Positions 53,511 through 63,558 of a DNA stretch of 64,000 nucleotides are shown here, piece by piece. The stretch is from positions 1-64,000 of the forward strand of contig CABJAV010000006.1 in NCBI GenBank assembly GCA_902363675.1. The letters run 5' to 3'. The notes beneath the pieces are model-generated. The model was given only the letters and a program-made list of their open reading frames with translations. It ran no database searches and had not been told where the DNA came from. The DNA comes from Lachnospiraceae bacterium (GTDB lineage Bacteria > Bacillota > Clostridia > Lachnospirales > Lachnospiraceae). The translations under genes and the position numbers were made by a program. Each line of letters begins with the position of its first letter. The first letter of the stretch is position 1.

Positions 53511-55196
53511 ATGGAAAATGAAACAGTTTCCAAGAATTTTATTGAACAGATCATAGAGAAAGATCTGGCAGAGGGACATTGTGAGACAATCGCAACAAGA
53601 TTCCCTCCGGAACCGAATGGATATCTTCACATCGGACATGCAAAGTCAATTCTTCTGAATTATGGACTTGCCAAAAAATATGGTGGCAAATTCAATCTTC
53701 GTTTCGATGATACAAACCCTACAAAAGAAAAACTTGAATTTGTAGAATCTATCAAAGCAGATGTTAAATGGTTGGGCGCAGATTGGGAGGACAGACTCTT
53801 TTTTGCATCCAATTATTTTGACCAGATGTATGAAGCAGCGATCAAATTAATTAAAAAAGGCAAAGCATATGTGTCGGATCTGAATGCAGATGAAATCCGT
53901 GAATACCGCGGAACATTAAAAGAACCTGGAAAAGAAGATCCATATGCAAGCAGAAGCGTAGAAGAGAACCTGAAACTTTTTGGAGAGATGAAAGAAGGCA
54001 AATGTGAGGACGGAAGCCGTGTGCTTCGTGCGCGCATTGATATGTCATCTTCCAATATTAATATGCGCGATCCAATCCTGTATCGTGTGGCTCATATGAC
54101 ACATCACAATACCGGTGACAAATGGTGCATTTATCCAATGTATGATTTTGCACACCCAATCGAGGATGCAATCGAAGGAATTACTCATTCCATCTGCACG
54201 CTTGAGTTTGAGGATCACAGACCGCTTTATGACTGGGTTGTTACCGAGCTTGGGTATAAGACAAGTGCGGATGATACACCAAAACAGATCGAGTTTGCAA
54301 AATTATATCTGACCAATGTTGTAACAGGAAAGCGTTATATTAAGAAGCTTGTAGAAGAAAACATAGTTGACGGATGGGATGATCCGCGTCTCGTTTCTAT
54401 TGCAGCACTTCGCCGCAGAGGTTATACACCGGAATCTATCCAGAATTTTGTAGAATTATGTGGAATTTCCAAGGCAAACAGCTCTGTGGATTATGCAATG
54501 TTAGAGTACTGTATTCGTGAGGATTTGAAGATGAAACGTCCTCGTATGATGGCAGTGCTTGATCCAGTAAAAGTTGTTATTGACAACTATCCGGAAGGAC
54601 AGGTAGAGCAGCTTCCGGTAGATAACAACCTAGAGAATCCGGAACTTGGACAGAGAATTGTTCCGTTTACAAGAGAGCTTTACATCGAAAGAGATGACTT
54701 CATGGAGGAGCCGCCTAAGAAATATTTCCGTATGTTCCCAGGCAATGAAGTGCGCTTGATGAACGCATATTTCGTGAAATGTGAAGGCTATGAAAAGGAT
54801 GAGAACGGCAATGTGACAGTAATCCATTGTACTTACGATCCGGCATCTAAGGGTGGAAACAGCCCGGATGGACGTAAAGTCAAAGGAACGATTCACTGGG
54901 TTTCCGCAGAGTATGGACAGAAAGCAACCATTCGCCTGTATGAGAACATCGTAAATGAAGAACTTGGTGTATACAATGAGGACGGCAGTCTGAACCTGAA
55001 TCCAAATTCTCTTACAATACTTACAGACAGTATTGTTGAGCCTGCCCTGATGGAAGCAAAGCCATATGAGAGCTTCCAGTTTGTACGTCAGGGATTCTTC
55101 TGCGCAGACTATAAAGACTCCAAACCGGGACAGCCGGTATTCAACCGTATCGTCTCCTTGAAGAGCTCTTTCAAACTGCCAAAAAATCCGGCATAA
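53511..55196 (+). CDS. glnS: Glutaminyl-tRNA synthetase
   Basis: GlnRS, 561 residues, class I. The HIGH motif is in [10 protein letters not shown] (His40-His43) and the KMSKS-like loop in [15 protein letters not shown] and the Asp in the acceptor-binding insert are conserved; [14 protein letters not shown] is the family signature. The C-terminal anticodon-binding barrels complete a full-length protein. Many Clostridia make Gln-tRNA only through GatCAB; a direct GlnRS, as here, was acquired by some lineages (family knowledge). AGGAGG site, own consensus promoter. Confidence 0.95.
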   Translation: MENETVSKNFIEQIIEKDLAEGHCETIATRFPPEPNGYLHIGHAKSILLNYGLAKKYGGKFNLRFDDTNPTKEKLEFVESIKADVKWLGADWEDRLFFASNYFDQMYEAAIKLIKKGKAYVSDLNADEIREYRGTLKEPGKEDPYASRSVEENLKLFGEMKEGKCEDGSRVLRARIDMSSSNINMRDPILYRVAHMTHHNTGDKWCIYPMYDFAHPIEDAIEGITHSICTLEFEDHRPLYDWVVTELGYKTSADDTPKQIEFAKLYLTNVVTGKRYIKKLVEENIVDGWDDPRLVSIAALRRRGYTPESIQNFVELCGISKANSSVDYAMLEYCIREDLKMKRPRMMAVLDPVKVVIDNYPEGQVEQLPVDNNLENPELGQRIVPFTRELYIERDDFMEEPPKKYFRMFPGNEVRLMNAYFVKCEGYEKDENGNVTVIHCTYDPASKGGNSPDGRKVKGTIHWVSAEYGQKATIRLYENIVNEELGVYNEDGSLNLNPNSLTILTDSIVEPALMEAKPYESFQFVRQGFFCADYKDSKPGQPVFNRIVSLKSSFKLPKNPA

Positions 55197-55227
55197 AATA
55201 AACTGCAATTTACGGAAATTGCGTAGA

Positions 55228-55311
55228 GATAGTGTCAAGTTTTCTATGAAAACTTGATATGTAGCGTCAGTCCATTTGCTGAAAGCAAATTTTTCATGGA
55301 CTGACGTTCAA
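55228..55311 (+). repeat. Structured 85-bp repeat, copy 2
   Basis: Two hairpins with perfect stems: TCAAGTTTTC-TAT-GAAAACTTGA and GCGTCAGTCCA...TGGACTGACGT, the latter enclosing TTTGC-TGAAA-GCAAA. It differs from copy 1 (39103-39187) mainly by paired or wobble changes. It ends 24 bases before the DUF2225 gene. Confidence 0.75.
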
Positions 55312-55335
55312 TCAAGAAGAATAGATGGGGGAAAT

Positions 55336-56094
55336 ATGAATATGACAGCGGAGAAGGAAGCGGAGTATCTGTTTGATAAGAATGTGGAGTGTCCGGTTTG
55401 CGACAGTACATTTCGCACCAGAGTGGTGAAGACAGGTCGTGTGCGTCGTTTGGAATCGGATTTTGATTTGAGACCCCGTCATCCGGATGTGGACACTATT
55501 AAATATGATGTGGTGTCTTGTCCATATTGTGGTTATACGGCACTTAACCGATTCTTTACCGATTTGACGAGAGGTCAGAAAATGTTGATCAGGGAAGGTG
55601 TCTGCAGTAAGTTCCATCCTGCTGAAAACGGTGATGAGGAGAAAAAGATTACACCGTACTCCTATGATAAAGCAATTGATCGGTATAAACTTGCTTTTTA
55701 CAATGCGCTTGTAAAGAAGGGGCGTGCAAGTGAGAAAGCATATACCTGTTTGAAAATTTCATGGCTGTATCGTGGGCAAATTGAACAGTTGGAAGCAGAG
55801 CAGCGTGCAGATTTGGCGGAAAAAATTCAGACATGCAGACAGCAGGAAAACGCGTACTATAAACAGGCGTACGAAGGGTTTATTGATGCTATTGCATCCG
55901 AAAATTTTCCGATTTGCGGCATGGATGAGCATACCGTGAATTATCTTGTTGCAAGCATGGCATATAAACTCGGACATATGGATGTGGCATCGAAACTTGT
56001 GTCGGCAATTCTTGTTTCGCGTACAGCGGGCAGAACGGTAAAGGATCGTGCGTATGATTTGAAAGAGCAGATCATTGAAAAACTGCATGAATAA
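55336..56094 (+). CDS. DUF2225 family protein
   Basis: A 252-residue cytoplasmic protein of the DUF2225 family. Two zinc-ribbon-like Cys pairs are visible: ECPVCDSTF and SCPYCGYTALN. These are followed by a TPR-like helical part in which YDKAIDRYKLAFYNAL is the clearest helix. Function unknown. The ATG behind GGGGGAAAT (MNMTAEKEAEYL) is preferred over the longer open frame that runs into the repeat. RNase H follows after 18 bases. Confidence 0.88.
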   Translation: MNMTAEKEAEYLFDKNVECPVCDSTFRTRVVKTGRVRRLESDFDLRPRHPDVDTIKYDVVSCPYCGYTALNRFFTDLTRGQKMLIREGVCSKFHPAENGDEEKKITPYSYDKAIDRYKLAFYNALVKKGRASEKAYTCLKISWLYRGQIEQLEAEQRADLAEKIQTCRQQENAYYKQAYEGFIDAIASENFPICGMDEHTVNYLVASMAYKLGHMDVASKLVSAILVSRTAGRTVKDRAYDLKEQIIEKLHE

Positions 56095-56112
56095 TAGCTT
56101 AGCGGAGGAAGT

Positions 56113-56736
56113 ATGGCAGGAAAATATTATGCTGTCCGATGCGGCAGAAAACCCGGTATTTATTACTCATGGGACATTTGCAAGAAAGTGGTAGATGGAT
56201 ACCCTGGAGCAAAATACAAGAGTTTTAAGACAAAAGAAGAGGCTCTTGCATTTGTTGGGGACGCAATGATAACAGAAAATAACTCCGGCAAAGAGACAAA
56301 GCAGGCGTTTTCAAAGGAGCCGGAGCATTATGCTTTCGTGGATGGTTCCTTTAATACAGCAACTTCTGTATACGGATATGGTGGTTTCCTTGTTACAAAT
56401 GGGCAGCGCCATGTGGTACAGGGATCTGGGACTGACCCGGAGATGGCTGCCATGCGCAATGTTGCAGGAGAAGTTTTAGGAAGTATGGCGGCAATGAAAT
56501 TAGCACTTGAACTTGGACTCACGGAACTTACCATATATTATGATTATATGGGGATTGAAATGTGGGCGACCGGTCAGTGGAAACGCAATAAACAGGGAAC
56601 TATTGCGTATTACGATTATGTGCAGTCTATACGCAGCCGGTTGAAACTTACCTTTGTCAAGGTAAAGGGACATTCCGGCGTAGAAGGCAATGAAGAAGCA
56701 GACCGGATTGCGAAGCATGCGGTCGGAATTGAATAG
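56113..56736 (+). CDS. Ribonuclease H with viroplasmin-type N-terminus
   Basis: A 207-residue type 1 RNase H. A small N-terminal RNA/DNA-hybrid-binding domain (about 1-48: KYYAVRCGRKPGIYYSW, then FKTKEEALAFV) is fused to the catalytic domain (about 75-205). Catalytic acids appear in FVDGSFN (Asp), GEVLGSM (Glu), YYDYMGIE (Asp) and a final EEADRIAKHA (Asp). KVKGHSGVEGN holds the conserved His. It cuts RNA in RNA-DNA hybrids. It lies between DUF2225 and aroB on one strand with short gaps. Confidence 0.94.
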   Translation: MAGKYYAVRCGRKPGIYYSWDICKKVVDGYPGAKYKSFKTKEEALAFVGDAMITENNSGKETKQAFSKEPEHYAFVDGSFNTATSVYGYGGFLVTNGQRHVVQGSGTDPEMAAMRNVAGEVLGSMAAMKLALELGLTELTIYYDYMGIEMWATGQWKRNKQGTIAYYDYVQSIRSRLKLTFVKVKGHSGVEGNEEADRIAKHAVGIE

Positions 56737-56751
56737 AACAGAGGTGATAAA

Positions 56752-57864
56752 GTGAGCGTATTTAACGTAGAATTGAAAAAAGTGGTAGATGACAGTTATG
56801 ATATTGAGATTGGATACAATCTCAAAGATCAGTTGGTAGATGATCTGGAGACGGGATTGCTTGGTTCCACCAAGAAGCTTGCAGTTATCACAGATAGCAA
56901 TGTGCGTGATCTGTATGCAAAGCCAATTTGTGAAAAACTGATCCATGCAGGTTATAGGGTTGATCTGTTTGTTTTTCCTGCCGGAGAAAAAAGCAAGACA
57001 AGAAAGACAAAAGAACGCATCGAAGATGCTATGTTAGAAAAAGGATACCGCAGAGACTGTGCAATTATCGCAATCGGCGGAGGTGTTGTAACAGATTTGG
57101 CAGGATTTGTTGCAGGAACTTATGGAAGAGGGATTCCTTTTATCAATTATGCGACTACATTACTTGCAGCAGCTGATGCTTCGGTAGGCGGAAAGACTGC
57201 AGTGGATACGCCACTGGCAACCAACCTTATCGGATTGTTTAATCAGCCGCAGAAAGTATATATTGACATTGCAGCATGGAAGACACTTCCACATAGAGAG
57301 ATGGTAAGTGGTTTGTCGGAGACAATCAAGCATGCATGTCTCGGCAGTATGGATATGTTTGAATTTATCGAAGAACACTTAGATGATATATTCAGTTTTC
57401 AGAAATTTGCCTGTGAATATATCGCAGAGAACAACTGCAAGATCAAGTATAATATTGTAATGAAAGATGAGCGCGAGAGTGGATTGCGTGAAGTGCTGAA
57501 TCTGGGACATACGGTTGGACGTGCAATAGAGACGGTCAGCGATTATCAGCTCCTTCACGGAGAGGCCCTTGGTATTGGCATGGCAGCAGAAGTTATGCTT
57601 TCCGCAAGACTTGGCTATATGTCCGAGGAAGAAGCAGAACGTGTGATTGCATTGTATGACCGTGCGGGACTTCCGACACATATTCCGGATTACGTAGACA
57701 GAGAGGCACTTGTGCGCAAACTCTATACCGATAAGAAAGTACGTGATGGAAAACTTCGCTTTGTATTACAGAAGGGAATCGGTGATGTGGTGGAATTTGC
57801 ACCGGGCGTATTTGCCAAACCAATCGAAGAGAGTCTGGCAAGAGAAATCATTATGGAACTTTAA
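56752..57864 (+). CDS. aroB: 3-Dehydroquinate synthase
   Basis: AroB, 370 residues, second step of the shikimate pathway. AIGGGVVTDLAGFVAGTYGRG binds NAD, YATTLLAAADASVGGKTAVD follows, and the metal ligands lie in the ETIKH and LNLGHTVGRAIE segments. Start is GTG behind GAGGTGAT. No other aro genes are adjacent, unlike the usual aro operon; it ends 19 bases from the convergent tmcAL gene, with no clear terminator between. Confidence 0.95.
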   Translation: MSVFNVELKKVVDDSYDIEIGYNLKDQLVDDLETGLLGSTKKLAVITDSNVRDLYAKPICEKLIHAGYRVDLFVFPAGEKSKTRKTKERIEDAMLEKGYRRDCAIIAIGGGVVTDLAGFVAGTYGRGIPFINYATTLLAAADASVGGKTAVDTPLATNLIGLFNQPQKVYIDIAAWKTLPHREMVSGLSETIKHACLGSMDMFEFIEEHLDDIFSFQKFACEYIAENNCKIKYNIVMKDERESGLREVLNLGHTVGRAIETVSDYQLLHGEALGIGMAAEVMLSARLGYMSEEEAERVIALYDRAGLPTHIPDYVDREALVRKLYTDKKVRDGKLRFVLQKGIGDVVEFAPGVFAKPIEESLAREIIMEL

Positions 57865-57883
57865 AAATGCATACAAGGAATGC

Positions 57884-59203
57884 TTATACAATCACGAGCG
57901 GATGCTGATATTCGTTCGGCAGTGTAAGCCCCTGATGGATGGACGAAATTCCTCGATAGAGATCGGCAGAGAATAAATCATGCTGCCAGAATCGGTCGTC
58001 GGAAAGTACATGGGAAGCATCAGCAACTTTGGTAATCAAAGGGGCGGATGCTTCTTTTTTGATTGCGGAAAGAAGAGGTGCAGAATCTCTTCGGAAACCA
58101 AGCACTCGCAGATAGGTGATGCGTTCGTTCATAGAAGAAACAGTATAATCTTCCTGCACGATATTTAAAAGTATGTGTAAAAGCACACGACAGATACGCG
58201 TGTACGTAATTTCTTTACTTTTTAACAGAGATGCAAACTGGGAGAAAGACATAAACTGATGCAGATGTTTTTTGATCTTGCAGGACAGTTCGCGGCTGCA
58301 ATCGGCAAATTTTTCGTATCCACAATGCTGATACAACAGCAGCTTTGTATAGAGTGCGTCAGAAAAGTCATCGGTATCCAACAGGGAAGCAAAGCCGCTT
58401 GCTTCTAAAATCGAAAAAGATTCAACTGGCAGCTGGGACTGGATTTGTGCGAAAGCAGATGATACATCATTGGCTGTTTTTGAAGAAACGTCCACAGAGT
58501 ATGCAGAAAAAAGGGTGTTCCGAATTGCCGTAGCGGATGCAAAACTGCCATCCATCCGGTTACTGTGGTAGCCTTCTCCGACACGTTGTAATGGAAAGCC
58601 GGACATTTGCTTTCCAGAAACAGAAACAGAAACTGCCTGTTCATGATTCCATCGGCAGAGTGATTTTTCATATTCCAATCCTAAAATATTGTTGGGCGAA
58701 GACAAAAAAGCGGAAATTGTCCCGGAAGGAATATCTGGAAGACAGGCAGCGACCGCTTTGCTCCGTGCGGTTGGAAAAGACGCACCGCTTTTTAAAAGAG
58801 CAGAGAGATATTCCTGAAATTTGCCGGAACCTGCAGAAGTGTTTGCAGAAAGCACAGAGACGATTGCATGAAACAGATTTGTATCCATAGTCTCGCACCC
58901 GTAACAGAGATGATCGACGACACCGGTCTTTCCGAGGAGCGCGACACCACCTGCTGCAAAATATTCCGCGGAGGAAGTTGCCCATACGGTGGGAAGTTCT
59001 AATACAAGATCCGCACCAGCAGAGAGTGCCATCCGGGCACGCGTATGCTTGTCTGACAGGGCAGGAACACCACGTTGCAGAAAATCTCCACTCATGGCGA
59101 TGATAATATAGTCAGCATCTGTACGTTTTCGTACCTGTTCAAGCTGATATTTGTGTCCGTTATGGAATGGATTGTATTCTGCAATGATGCCTGCAACTTT
59201 CAT
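57884..59203 (-). CDS. tmcAL: tRNA(Met) cytidine acetate ligase
   Basis: TmcAL (YlbM family), 439 residues; it makes N4-acetylcytidine at the wobble base of elongator tRNA-Met from acetate and ATP. IIAEYNPFHNGHKYQL carries the nucleotidyl-transferase HxGH motif, with AMSGDFLQRGVPA and LVLELPTVW. The start is the ATG behind GGGAG on this strand; the open frame extends 19 residues further without family similarity. Its acetate requirement is interesting beside ackA, the divergent neighbour. Confidence 0.93.
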   Translation of the reverse strand: MKVAGIIAEYNPFHNGHKYQLEQVRKRTDADYIIIAMSGDFLQRGVPALSDKHTRARMALSAGADLVLELPTVWATSSAEYFAAGGVALLGKTGVVDHLCYGCETMDTNLFHAIVSVLSANTSAGSGKFQEYLSALLKSGASFPTARSKAVAACLPDIPSGTISAFLSSPNNILGLEYEKSLCRWNHEQAVSVSVSGKQMSGFPLQRVGEGYHSNRMDGSFASATAIRNTLFSAYSVDVSSKTANDVSSAFAQIQSQLPVESFSILEASGFASLLDTDDFSDALYTKLLLYQHCGYEKFADCSRELSCKIKKHLHQFMSFSQFASLLKSKEITYTRICRVLLHILLNIVQEDYTVSSMNERITYLRVLGFRRDSAPLLSAIKKEASAPLITKVADASHVLSDDRFWQHDLFSADLYRGISSIHQGLTLPNEYQHPLVIV

Positions 59204-59260
59204 AATTGTCTCCCTTTGTTTTTTTTTAGAATCATAGCATATAATTTCCAATATTTCCAC

Positions 59261-59289
59261 TTGTATGCGGGCAAAAATATGTTTATAAT
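59261..59289 (+). promoter_or_regulatory. Promoter of ackA
   Basis: TTGTAT (59261-59266), a 17-base spacer, TATAAT (59284-59289). Confidence 0.6.
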
Positions 59290-59342
59290 AGGAACAGATT
59301 GTTATGTAAAATCACAAACTAAATTGACAAGGGAGAATGCAA

Positions 59343-60533
59343 ATGAACGTATTAGTAATCAATTGTGGAAGCTCTTCCCTTAAGTACCAGCTGATTAATT
59401 CTGATTCAGAAGAGGTACTTGCCAAGGGCTTATGTGAAAGAATCGGTATCGATGGAAGACTCGTATATCAGAAAGAAGGAATGGATAAGGAGATTACTGA
59501 AGCTCCGATGCCAACACATAAAGAAGCCATTCAGATGGTTCTGGATGCACTACATAATCCAAAGAGCGGCGCAGTAAAGGACTTAAGTGAGATCGATGCA
59601 GTAGGACATCGTGTGGTACATGGTGGTGAGAAATTTGCTGCATCTGTAGTTTTAAATGAAGAAGTACTTGCAAAGGTAGAAGAGTGTAACGAACTTGCGC
59701 CACTTCATAACCCTGCAAATTTAATTGGTATCCGTGCATGTCAGGAACTGATGCCAAATGTGCCGATGGTTGGTGTGTTTGATACTGCTTTTCATCAGAC
59801 AATGCCTAGAAAAGCATACCTCTACGGTCTGCCATACGAATATTATGAGAAATACAAAGTAAGAAGATACGGATTCCACGGAACAAGCCACAGTTTTGTG
59901 TCTAAACGCTGCGCACAGTATTTGAACATGGATCTGAACAATTCCAAGATTATTGTTGCTCATCTTGGAAACGGAGCATCCATCTCTGCAGTAGTAAATG
60001 GCAAGTGTGTTGACACATCTATGGGATTGACACCACTTGAGGGACTTGTTATGGGAACACGCTCTGGTGATATTGATCCTGCAATTATGGAGTTTATTGC
60101 AAAGAAAGAGAATCTTGACATCGATGGAATGATGGAAGTGCTGAATAAAAAGTCAGGTGTAGAAGGAATGTCTGGTGTATCCAGTGATTTCCGTGATCTT
60201 GAGGCTGCTTACAACGAGGGCAATCCAAGAGCAATCGATGCATGTGAGGTATTTGCATATCGTGTAGCAAAATATATTGGTGCATATGTAGCAGCAATGA
60301 ACGGAGTAGATGCCATCGCCTTTACTGCAGGTATTGGTGAAAATACATCTTTTATTCGTGAGAAGATTCTTGCATATTTTGGATATCTTGGAATCGAAAT
60401 CGACAAAGAAAAAAACAATATCCGTGGCGTAGAAGAGATTATTTCTACACCGGATTCAAAAGTAACTGTATGTGTGATTCCTACTAACGAGGAACTTGCA
60501 ATCTGCCGTGAGACGGTTGCACTCGTTAAATAA
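59343..60533 (+). CDS. ackA: Acetate kinase
   Basis: AckA, 396 residues; it makes ATP from acetyl phosphate at the end of fermentation. [34 protein letters not shown] and TRSGDIDP are the ASKHA and substrate motifs. ATG at 59343 is preferred; another ATG six bases upstream is too close to GGGAG. The usual partner pta is not next to it: tmcAL is divergent and DUF177 follows with its own promoter. Confidence 0.97.
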   Translation: MNVLVINCGSSSLKYQLINSDSEEVLAKGLCERIGIDGRLVYQKEGMDKEITEAPMPTHKEAIQMVLDALHNPKSGAVKDLSEIDAVGHRVVHGGEKFAASVVLNEEVLAKVEECNELAPLHNPANLIGIRACQELMPNVPMVGVFDTAFHQTMPRKAYLYGLPYEYYEKYKVRRYGFHGTSHSFVSKRCAQYLNMDLNNSKIIVAHLGNGASISAVVNGKCVDTSMGLTPLEGLVMGTRSGDIDPAIMEFIAKKENLDIDGMMEVLNKKSGVEGMSGVSSDFRDLEAAYNEGNPRAIDACEVFAYRVAKYIGAYVAAMNGVDAIAFTAGIGENTSFIREKILAYFGYLGIEIDKEKNNIRGVEEIISTPDSKVTVCVIPTNEELAICRETVALVK

Positions 60534-60573
60534 CTGTAAAGTAAAAATACTTGCAAATAGTTGTAAAAATTTG

Positions 60574-60602
60574 TTGACAAACAAAGATACCATATGTATA
60601 AT
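60574..60602 (+). promoter_or_regulatory. Consensus promoter of DUF177-rpmF
   Basis: TTGACA (60574-60579), a 17-base spacer, TATAAT (60597-60602): a perfect match. Confidence 0.85.
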
Positions 60603-60628
60603 TGGTTAGGTGTGAATAGGAGAATACT

Positions 60629-61153
60629 GTGAATATTGATATTTCAATGATTACGAAGTCCATAAACGAGGAGCTGACACAGGAAGCGGAAATTACACTT
60701 GATGCGTTTCGCTCCAGGTTGGGAAATTTTCCTATCATCAGTAAAGCACCGGTAACACTTCACATCCGTAACGAAGAGAATGCAACTGTGTTCATTAGAG
60801 GTACGGTAGATATCGAAGTTATGATTCCGTGTGCAAGGTGTCTCGAAGAAGTTCGGACGCCAATCCATTTCGACATTGATAAGAAACTTCGCATAGAAGA
60901 AGATGGTCTTGTGGATGATGAGATGGAACAACCGGATTACCTGATTGGGTTTGAACTGGATGTAGATAAACTTGTCTACGCCGAGATTTTGGTGAACTGG
61001 CCAATGAGAGTTCTGTGCAAGGATGATTGCAAAGGAATTTGCAAAGTCTGCGGTATGAACTTGAATAAGGGAGACTGCAGTTGCCAGAGAACAGAGCTTG
61101 ATCCAAGAATGGCAGCAATCCAAGATATATTTAACAAGTTTAAGGAGGTGTAA
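60629..61153 (+). CDS. DUF177 (YceD-like) protein
   Basis: A 174-residue DUF177/YceD protein, nearly always encoded next to rpmF and linked to 23S rRNA accumulation in other bacteria. VMIPCARCLEEVRTPI and the C-terminal CKDDCKGICKVCGMNLN with CSC form the conserved zinc-type cysteine set. Start is GTG behind AGGAG. Four bases separate its stop from the rpmF start. Confidence 0.94.
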   Translation: MNIDISMITKSINEELTQEAEITLDAFRSRLGNFPIISKAPVTLHIRNEENATVFIRGTVDIEVMIPCARCLEEVRTPIHFDIDKKLRIEEDGLVDDEMEQPDYLIGFELDVDKLVYAEILVNWPMRVLCKDDCKGICKVCGMNLNKGDCSCQRTELDPRMAAIQDIFNKFKEV

Positions 61154-61157
61154 ACAA

Positions 61158-61337
61158 ATGTCAATTTGTCCAAAGAATAAATCTTCTAAGGGAAGAAGAG
61201 ATAAGAGAAGAGCAAACTGGAAAATGTCTGCTCCAACCTTAGTAAAGTGCAGCAAGTGCGGCGAATTAATGATGCCTCACAGAGTATGCAAGAACTGTGG
61301 ATCTTATAACAAAAAAGAGATCATTCCACAGGACTAA
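61158..61337 (+). CDS. rpmF: 50S ribosomal protein bL32
   Basis: bL32, 59 residues: a basic N-terminus (KNKSSKGRRDKRRANW) and a zinc ribbon with Cys31, Cys34, Cys44 and Cys47 (CSKCG, CKNCG). The four-cysteine form indicates the zinc-dependent paralogue. ATG behind AAGGAGGT. Longer open frames upstream overlap DUF177 and are not real. Confidence 0.97.
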   Translation: MSICPKNKSSKGRRDKRRANWKMSAPTLVKCSKCGELMMPHRVCKNCGSYNKKEIIPQD

Positions 61338-61357
61338 TTAAGGATGAACATGAAAGA

Positions 61358-61398
61358 ATCAAGAGTTCGACGTAAGCGTCGGGCTCTTGATTTTTTTG
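61358..61398 (+). terminator. Terminator after rpmF
   Basis: AATCAAGAG pairs with CTCTTGATT, enclosing a CGACG-TAAG-CGTCG inner stem, followed by seven T. Confidence 0.88.
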
Positions 61399-61467
61399 TC
61401 CGAAGTGATGATTCGGAGCTGATTACAAAATAACCCAAAATTAACATGAAATCCAATAAATTTATCG

Positions 61468-61496
61468 TTGATTTATGAAATGATATATAGTACTAT
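61468..61496 (+). promoter_or_regulatory. Probable promoter of plsX-acpP
   Basis: TTGATT (61468-61473), a 17-base spacer, TACTAT (61491-61496). No FapR-type palindrome was seen. Confidence 0.4.
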
Positions 61497-61526
61497 TTCT
61501 AATAGATGCATAAGGAGGAAGAAACC

Positions 61527-62549
61527 ATGCAGACTATTACGAAGGTAGCTCTTGATGCGATGGGTGGGGACAATGCGCCTGCAGAGATCGTCAAGGGAGC
61601 TGTGGATGCGGTTACTTCCCGTGGGGACATTAAAGTCTATCTGGTAGGACAGACTGATGTCGTACAGGAAGAATTGAACAAATATCCGTATCCCAAGGAA
61701 AGAATTGAAATCGTGGAGGCACCGGAAGTTATTGAGATGGCGGAGCCACCCGTACAGGCAATTCGCAAAAAAAAGCAGTCATCTATGGTGGTTGCAATGA
61801 ATATGGTAAAACAAAAAGAAGCAGACGCTTTTGTTTCGGCAGGAAGTTCTGGTGCTGTACTTGTAGGAGGGCAGACGATTGTTGGCAGAATCAAAGGAAT
61901 CCGTCGTCCGCCATTAGCACCATTGATTCCAACAGAGTCCGGCGTGTCGCTTCTGATTGATTGTGGCGCGAATGTAGATGCAAGACCGGAACATTTGCTT
62001 CAGTTTGCACAGATGGGTTCTATTTATATGGAGAATGTTGTCGGTGTAAAAAATCCGCGTGTAGCGATTGTCAATATTGGTGCGGAGGAAGAAAAAGGTA
62101 ATGCTTTGGTTAAGGAAACGTTTCCATTGCTTCGCGAGTGCAAGGACATTAATTTTGTTGGAAGCATCGAAGCGCGTGAAATTCCACATGGTGGAGCAGA
62201 CGTTATTGTATGTGAGGCTTTTGTCGGAAATGTAATCCTTAAATTATATGAGGGACTTAGTTCTACGCTGGTTGGGGCCATCAAACATGGATTGATGAGC
62301 ACCTTAAAGAGTAAGATTGGAGCTGCGCTTGCGTTGCCAGCGCTTAAAAAGACACTGAAAGATTTTGATGCCAGTGAATATGGTGGAGCACCACTTCTTG
62401 GGCTCAATGGTCTTGTGGTGAAGACACATGGAAGCTCGAAAGCAAAAGAAATTACAAATTCCATTTATCAGTGCGTGACATTCCGTGAGGAGAACATCAA
62501 CGGAATTATCAAAGAAAGAATCGTTGACGCACAGGAGAACGAACAATAG
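61527..62549 (+). CDS. plsX: Phosphate acyltransferase PlsX
   Basis: PlsX, 340 residues; it converts acyl-ACP to acyl-phosphate for phospholipid synthesis. [19 protein letters not shown] at the N-terminus, [20 protein letters not shown] and the late [12 protein letters not shown] are diagnostic. The start is the ATG behind AAGGAGGAAG; an upstream in-frame ATG overlaps that site. acpP follows after 16 bases, a functional pairing. Confidence 0.96.
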   Translation: MQTITKVALDAMGGDNAPAEIVKGAVDAVTSRGDIKVYLVGQTDVVQEELNKYPYPKERIEIVEAPEVIEMAEPPVQAIRKKKQSSMVVAMNMVKQKEADAFVSAGSSGAVLVGGQTIVGRIKGIRRPPLAPLIPTESGVSLLIDCGANVDARPEHLLQFAQMGSIYMENVVGVKNPRVAIVNIGAEEEKGNALVKETFPLLRECKDINFVGSIEAREIPHGGADVIVCEAFVGNVILKLYEGLSSTLVGAIKHGLMSTLKSKIGAALALPALKKTLKDFDASEYGGAPLLGLNGLVVKTHGSSKAKEITNSIYQCVTFREENINGIIKERIVDAQENEQ

Positions 62550-62565
62550 AAAGGAAGGAAAAGCT

Positions 62566-62802
62566 ATGGAATTCGAAAAGTTAAAACAGATTATTGTGGA
62601 AGTATTAAACGTAGATGAGAACGAGATCACAATGGATACTACATTTATTGATGATCTTGGAGCGGATTCGCTGGATGTATTTCAGATTATTATGGGCCTT
62701 GAGGAAGAATTTGATATTGAGATTCCAAATGAGCAGGCTGAGAAAATTGTTACAGTAGCGGATGCGGTTGAGCAGATTAAGAGTGCACTGAATAATAACT
62801 AA
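62566..62802 (+). CDS. acpP: Acyl carrier protein
   Basis: ACP, 78 residues, acidic. Ser35 in [10 protein letters not shown] carries the phosphopantetheine arm. [19 protein letters not shown] is the usual helix II-III segment. AAAGGAAGG precedes the ATG. It supplies acyl groups to PlsX upstream and to fatty-acid synthesis. A hairpin terminator follows. Confidence 0.97.
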   Translation: MEFEKLKQIIVEVLNVDENEITMDTTFIDDLGADSLDVFQIIMGLEEEFDIEIPNEQAEKIVTVADAVEQIKSALNNN

Positions 62803-62810
62803 GAATGTGT

Positions 62811-62841
62811 AAGGAGTCCGATGATAGGACTCCTTCTTTTA
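62811..62841 (+). terminator. Terminator between acpP and rnc
   Basis: AAGGAGTCC / GGACTCCTT, nine perfect pairs with a seven-base loop, then CTTTT. An ATG inside the loop begins the longest open frame of rnc but is not its start. Confidence 0.75.
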
Positions 62842-62865
62842 AATGAAGCAGGAAAGGAAAACGTC

Positions 62866-63555
62866 GTGACAGATATTAAGACATTTCAAAAGGAAATCGG
62901 ATATCAGTTTCAAAATGAGCATTTGTTAGTACAGGCTCTGACACACAGCTCTTATGCCAATGAGAAGCATATGAAAAAATTATCAGACAATGAGCGCCTG
63001 GAATTTTTGGGAGATGCTGTACTTGAGATTATATCGAGCGATTTTTTGTACAAGAACTATCCACAGAAACCGGAAGGAGAACTGACAAAGCTGCGTGCGA
63101 GCATTGTTTGTGAGCCGACACTTGCATTGTGTACGGAAGCAATTCATCTTGGGGATTATCTGTATCTTGGTAATGGTGAGGATCTGACAGGGGGAAGAAA
63201 GCGTAAATCCATTCTATCAGATGCGTTAGAGGCAGTCATTGGTGCCATTTATCTTGATGGTGGTTTTGCTAATGCAAAAGAGTTTGTGTTAAAATATATT
63301 TTAACAGACATTGAGCATAAGCAGCTCTTTTATGATAGCAAGACTATCTTGCAGGAAGTCGTGCAGGGGGAACATGAGAAGTTGACTTATGATCTTATCA
63401 GTGAGAACGGACCGGATCATAACAAGAGTTTTACGGTAGAAGCCCGCGTTGGAAGCCGTGTGTTGGGAGAGGGAACCGGAAGAACCAAGAAAGCAGCCGA
63501 ACAGGAAGCTGCATATAAGGCCCTTCTTATGTTGAAAAAAGACCAAAGGGAGTAA
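62866..63555 (+). CDS. rnc: Ribonuclease III
   Basis: RNase III, 229 residues from the GTG start. It cuts double-stranded RNA, including rRNA precursors. The signature NERLEFLGDAVL and the second catalytic segment SDALEAVIGAIYLDGG form the nuclease domain; a dsRNA-binding domain fills about 155-225 and ends RTKKAAEQEAAYKAL. The GTG lies behind AAAGGAAAA and gives the normal family length; the ATG at 62821 sits in the terminator hairpin. smc starts a few bases after its stop, the common rnc-smc order. Confidence 0.94.
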   Translation: MTDIKTFQKEIGYQFQNEHLLVQALTHSSYANEKHMKKLSDNERLEFLGDAVLEIISSDFLYKNYPQKPEGELTKLRASIVCEPTLALCTEAIHLGDYLYLGNGEDLTGGRKRKSILSDALEAVIGAIYLDGGFANAKEFVLKYILTDIEHKQLFYDSKTILQEVVQGEHEKLTYDLISENGPDHNKSFTVEARVGSRVLGEGTGRTKKAAEQEAAYKALLMLKKDQRE

Positions 63556-63558
63556 TGC

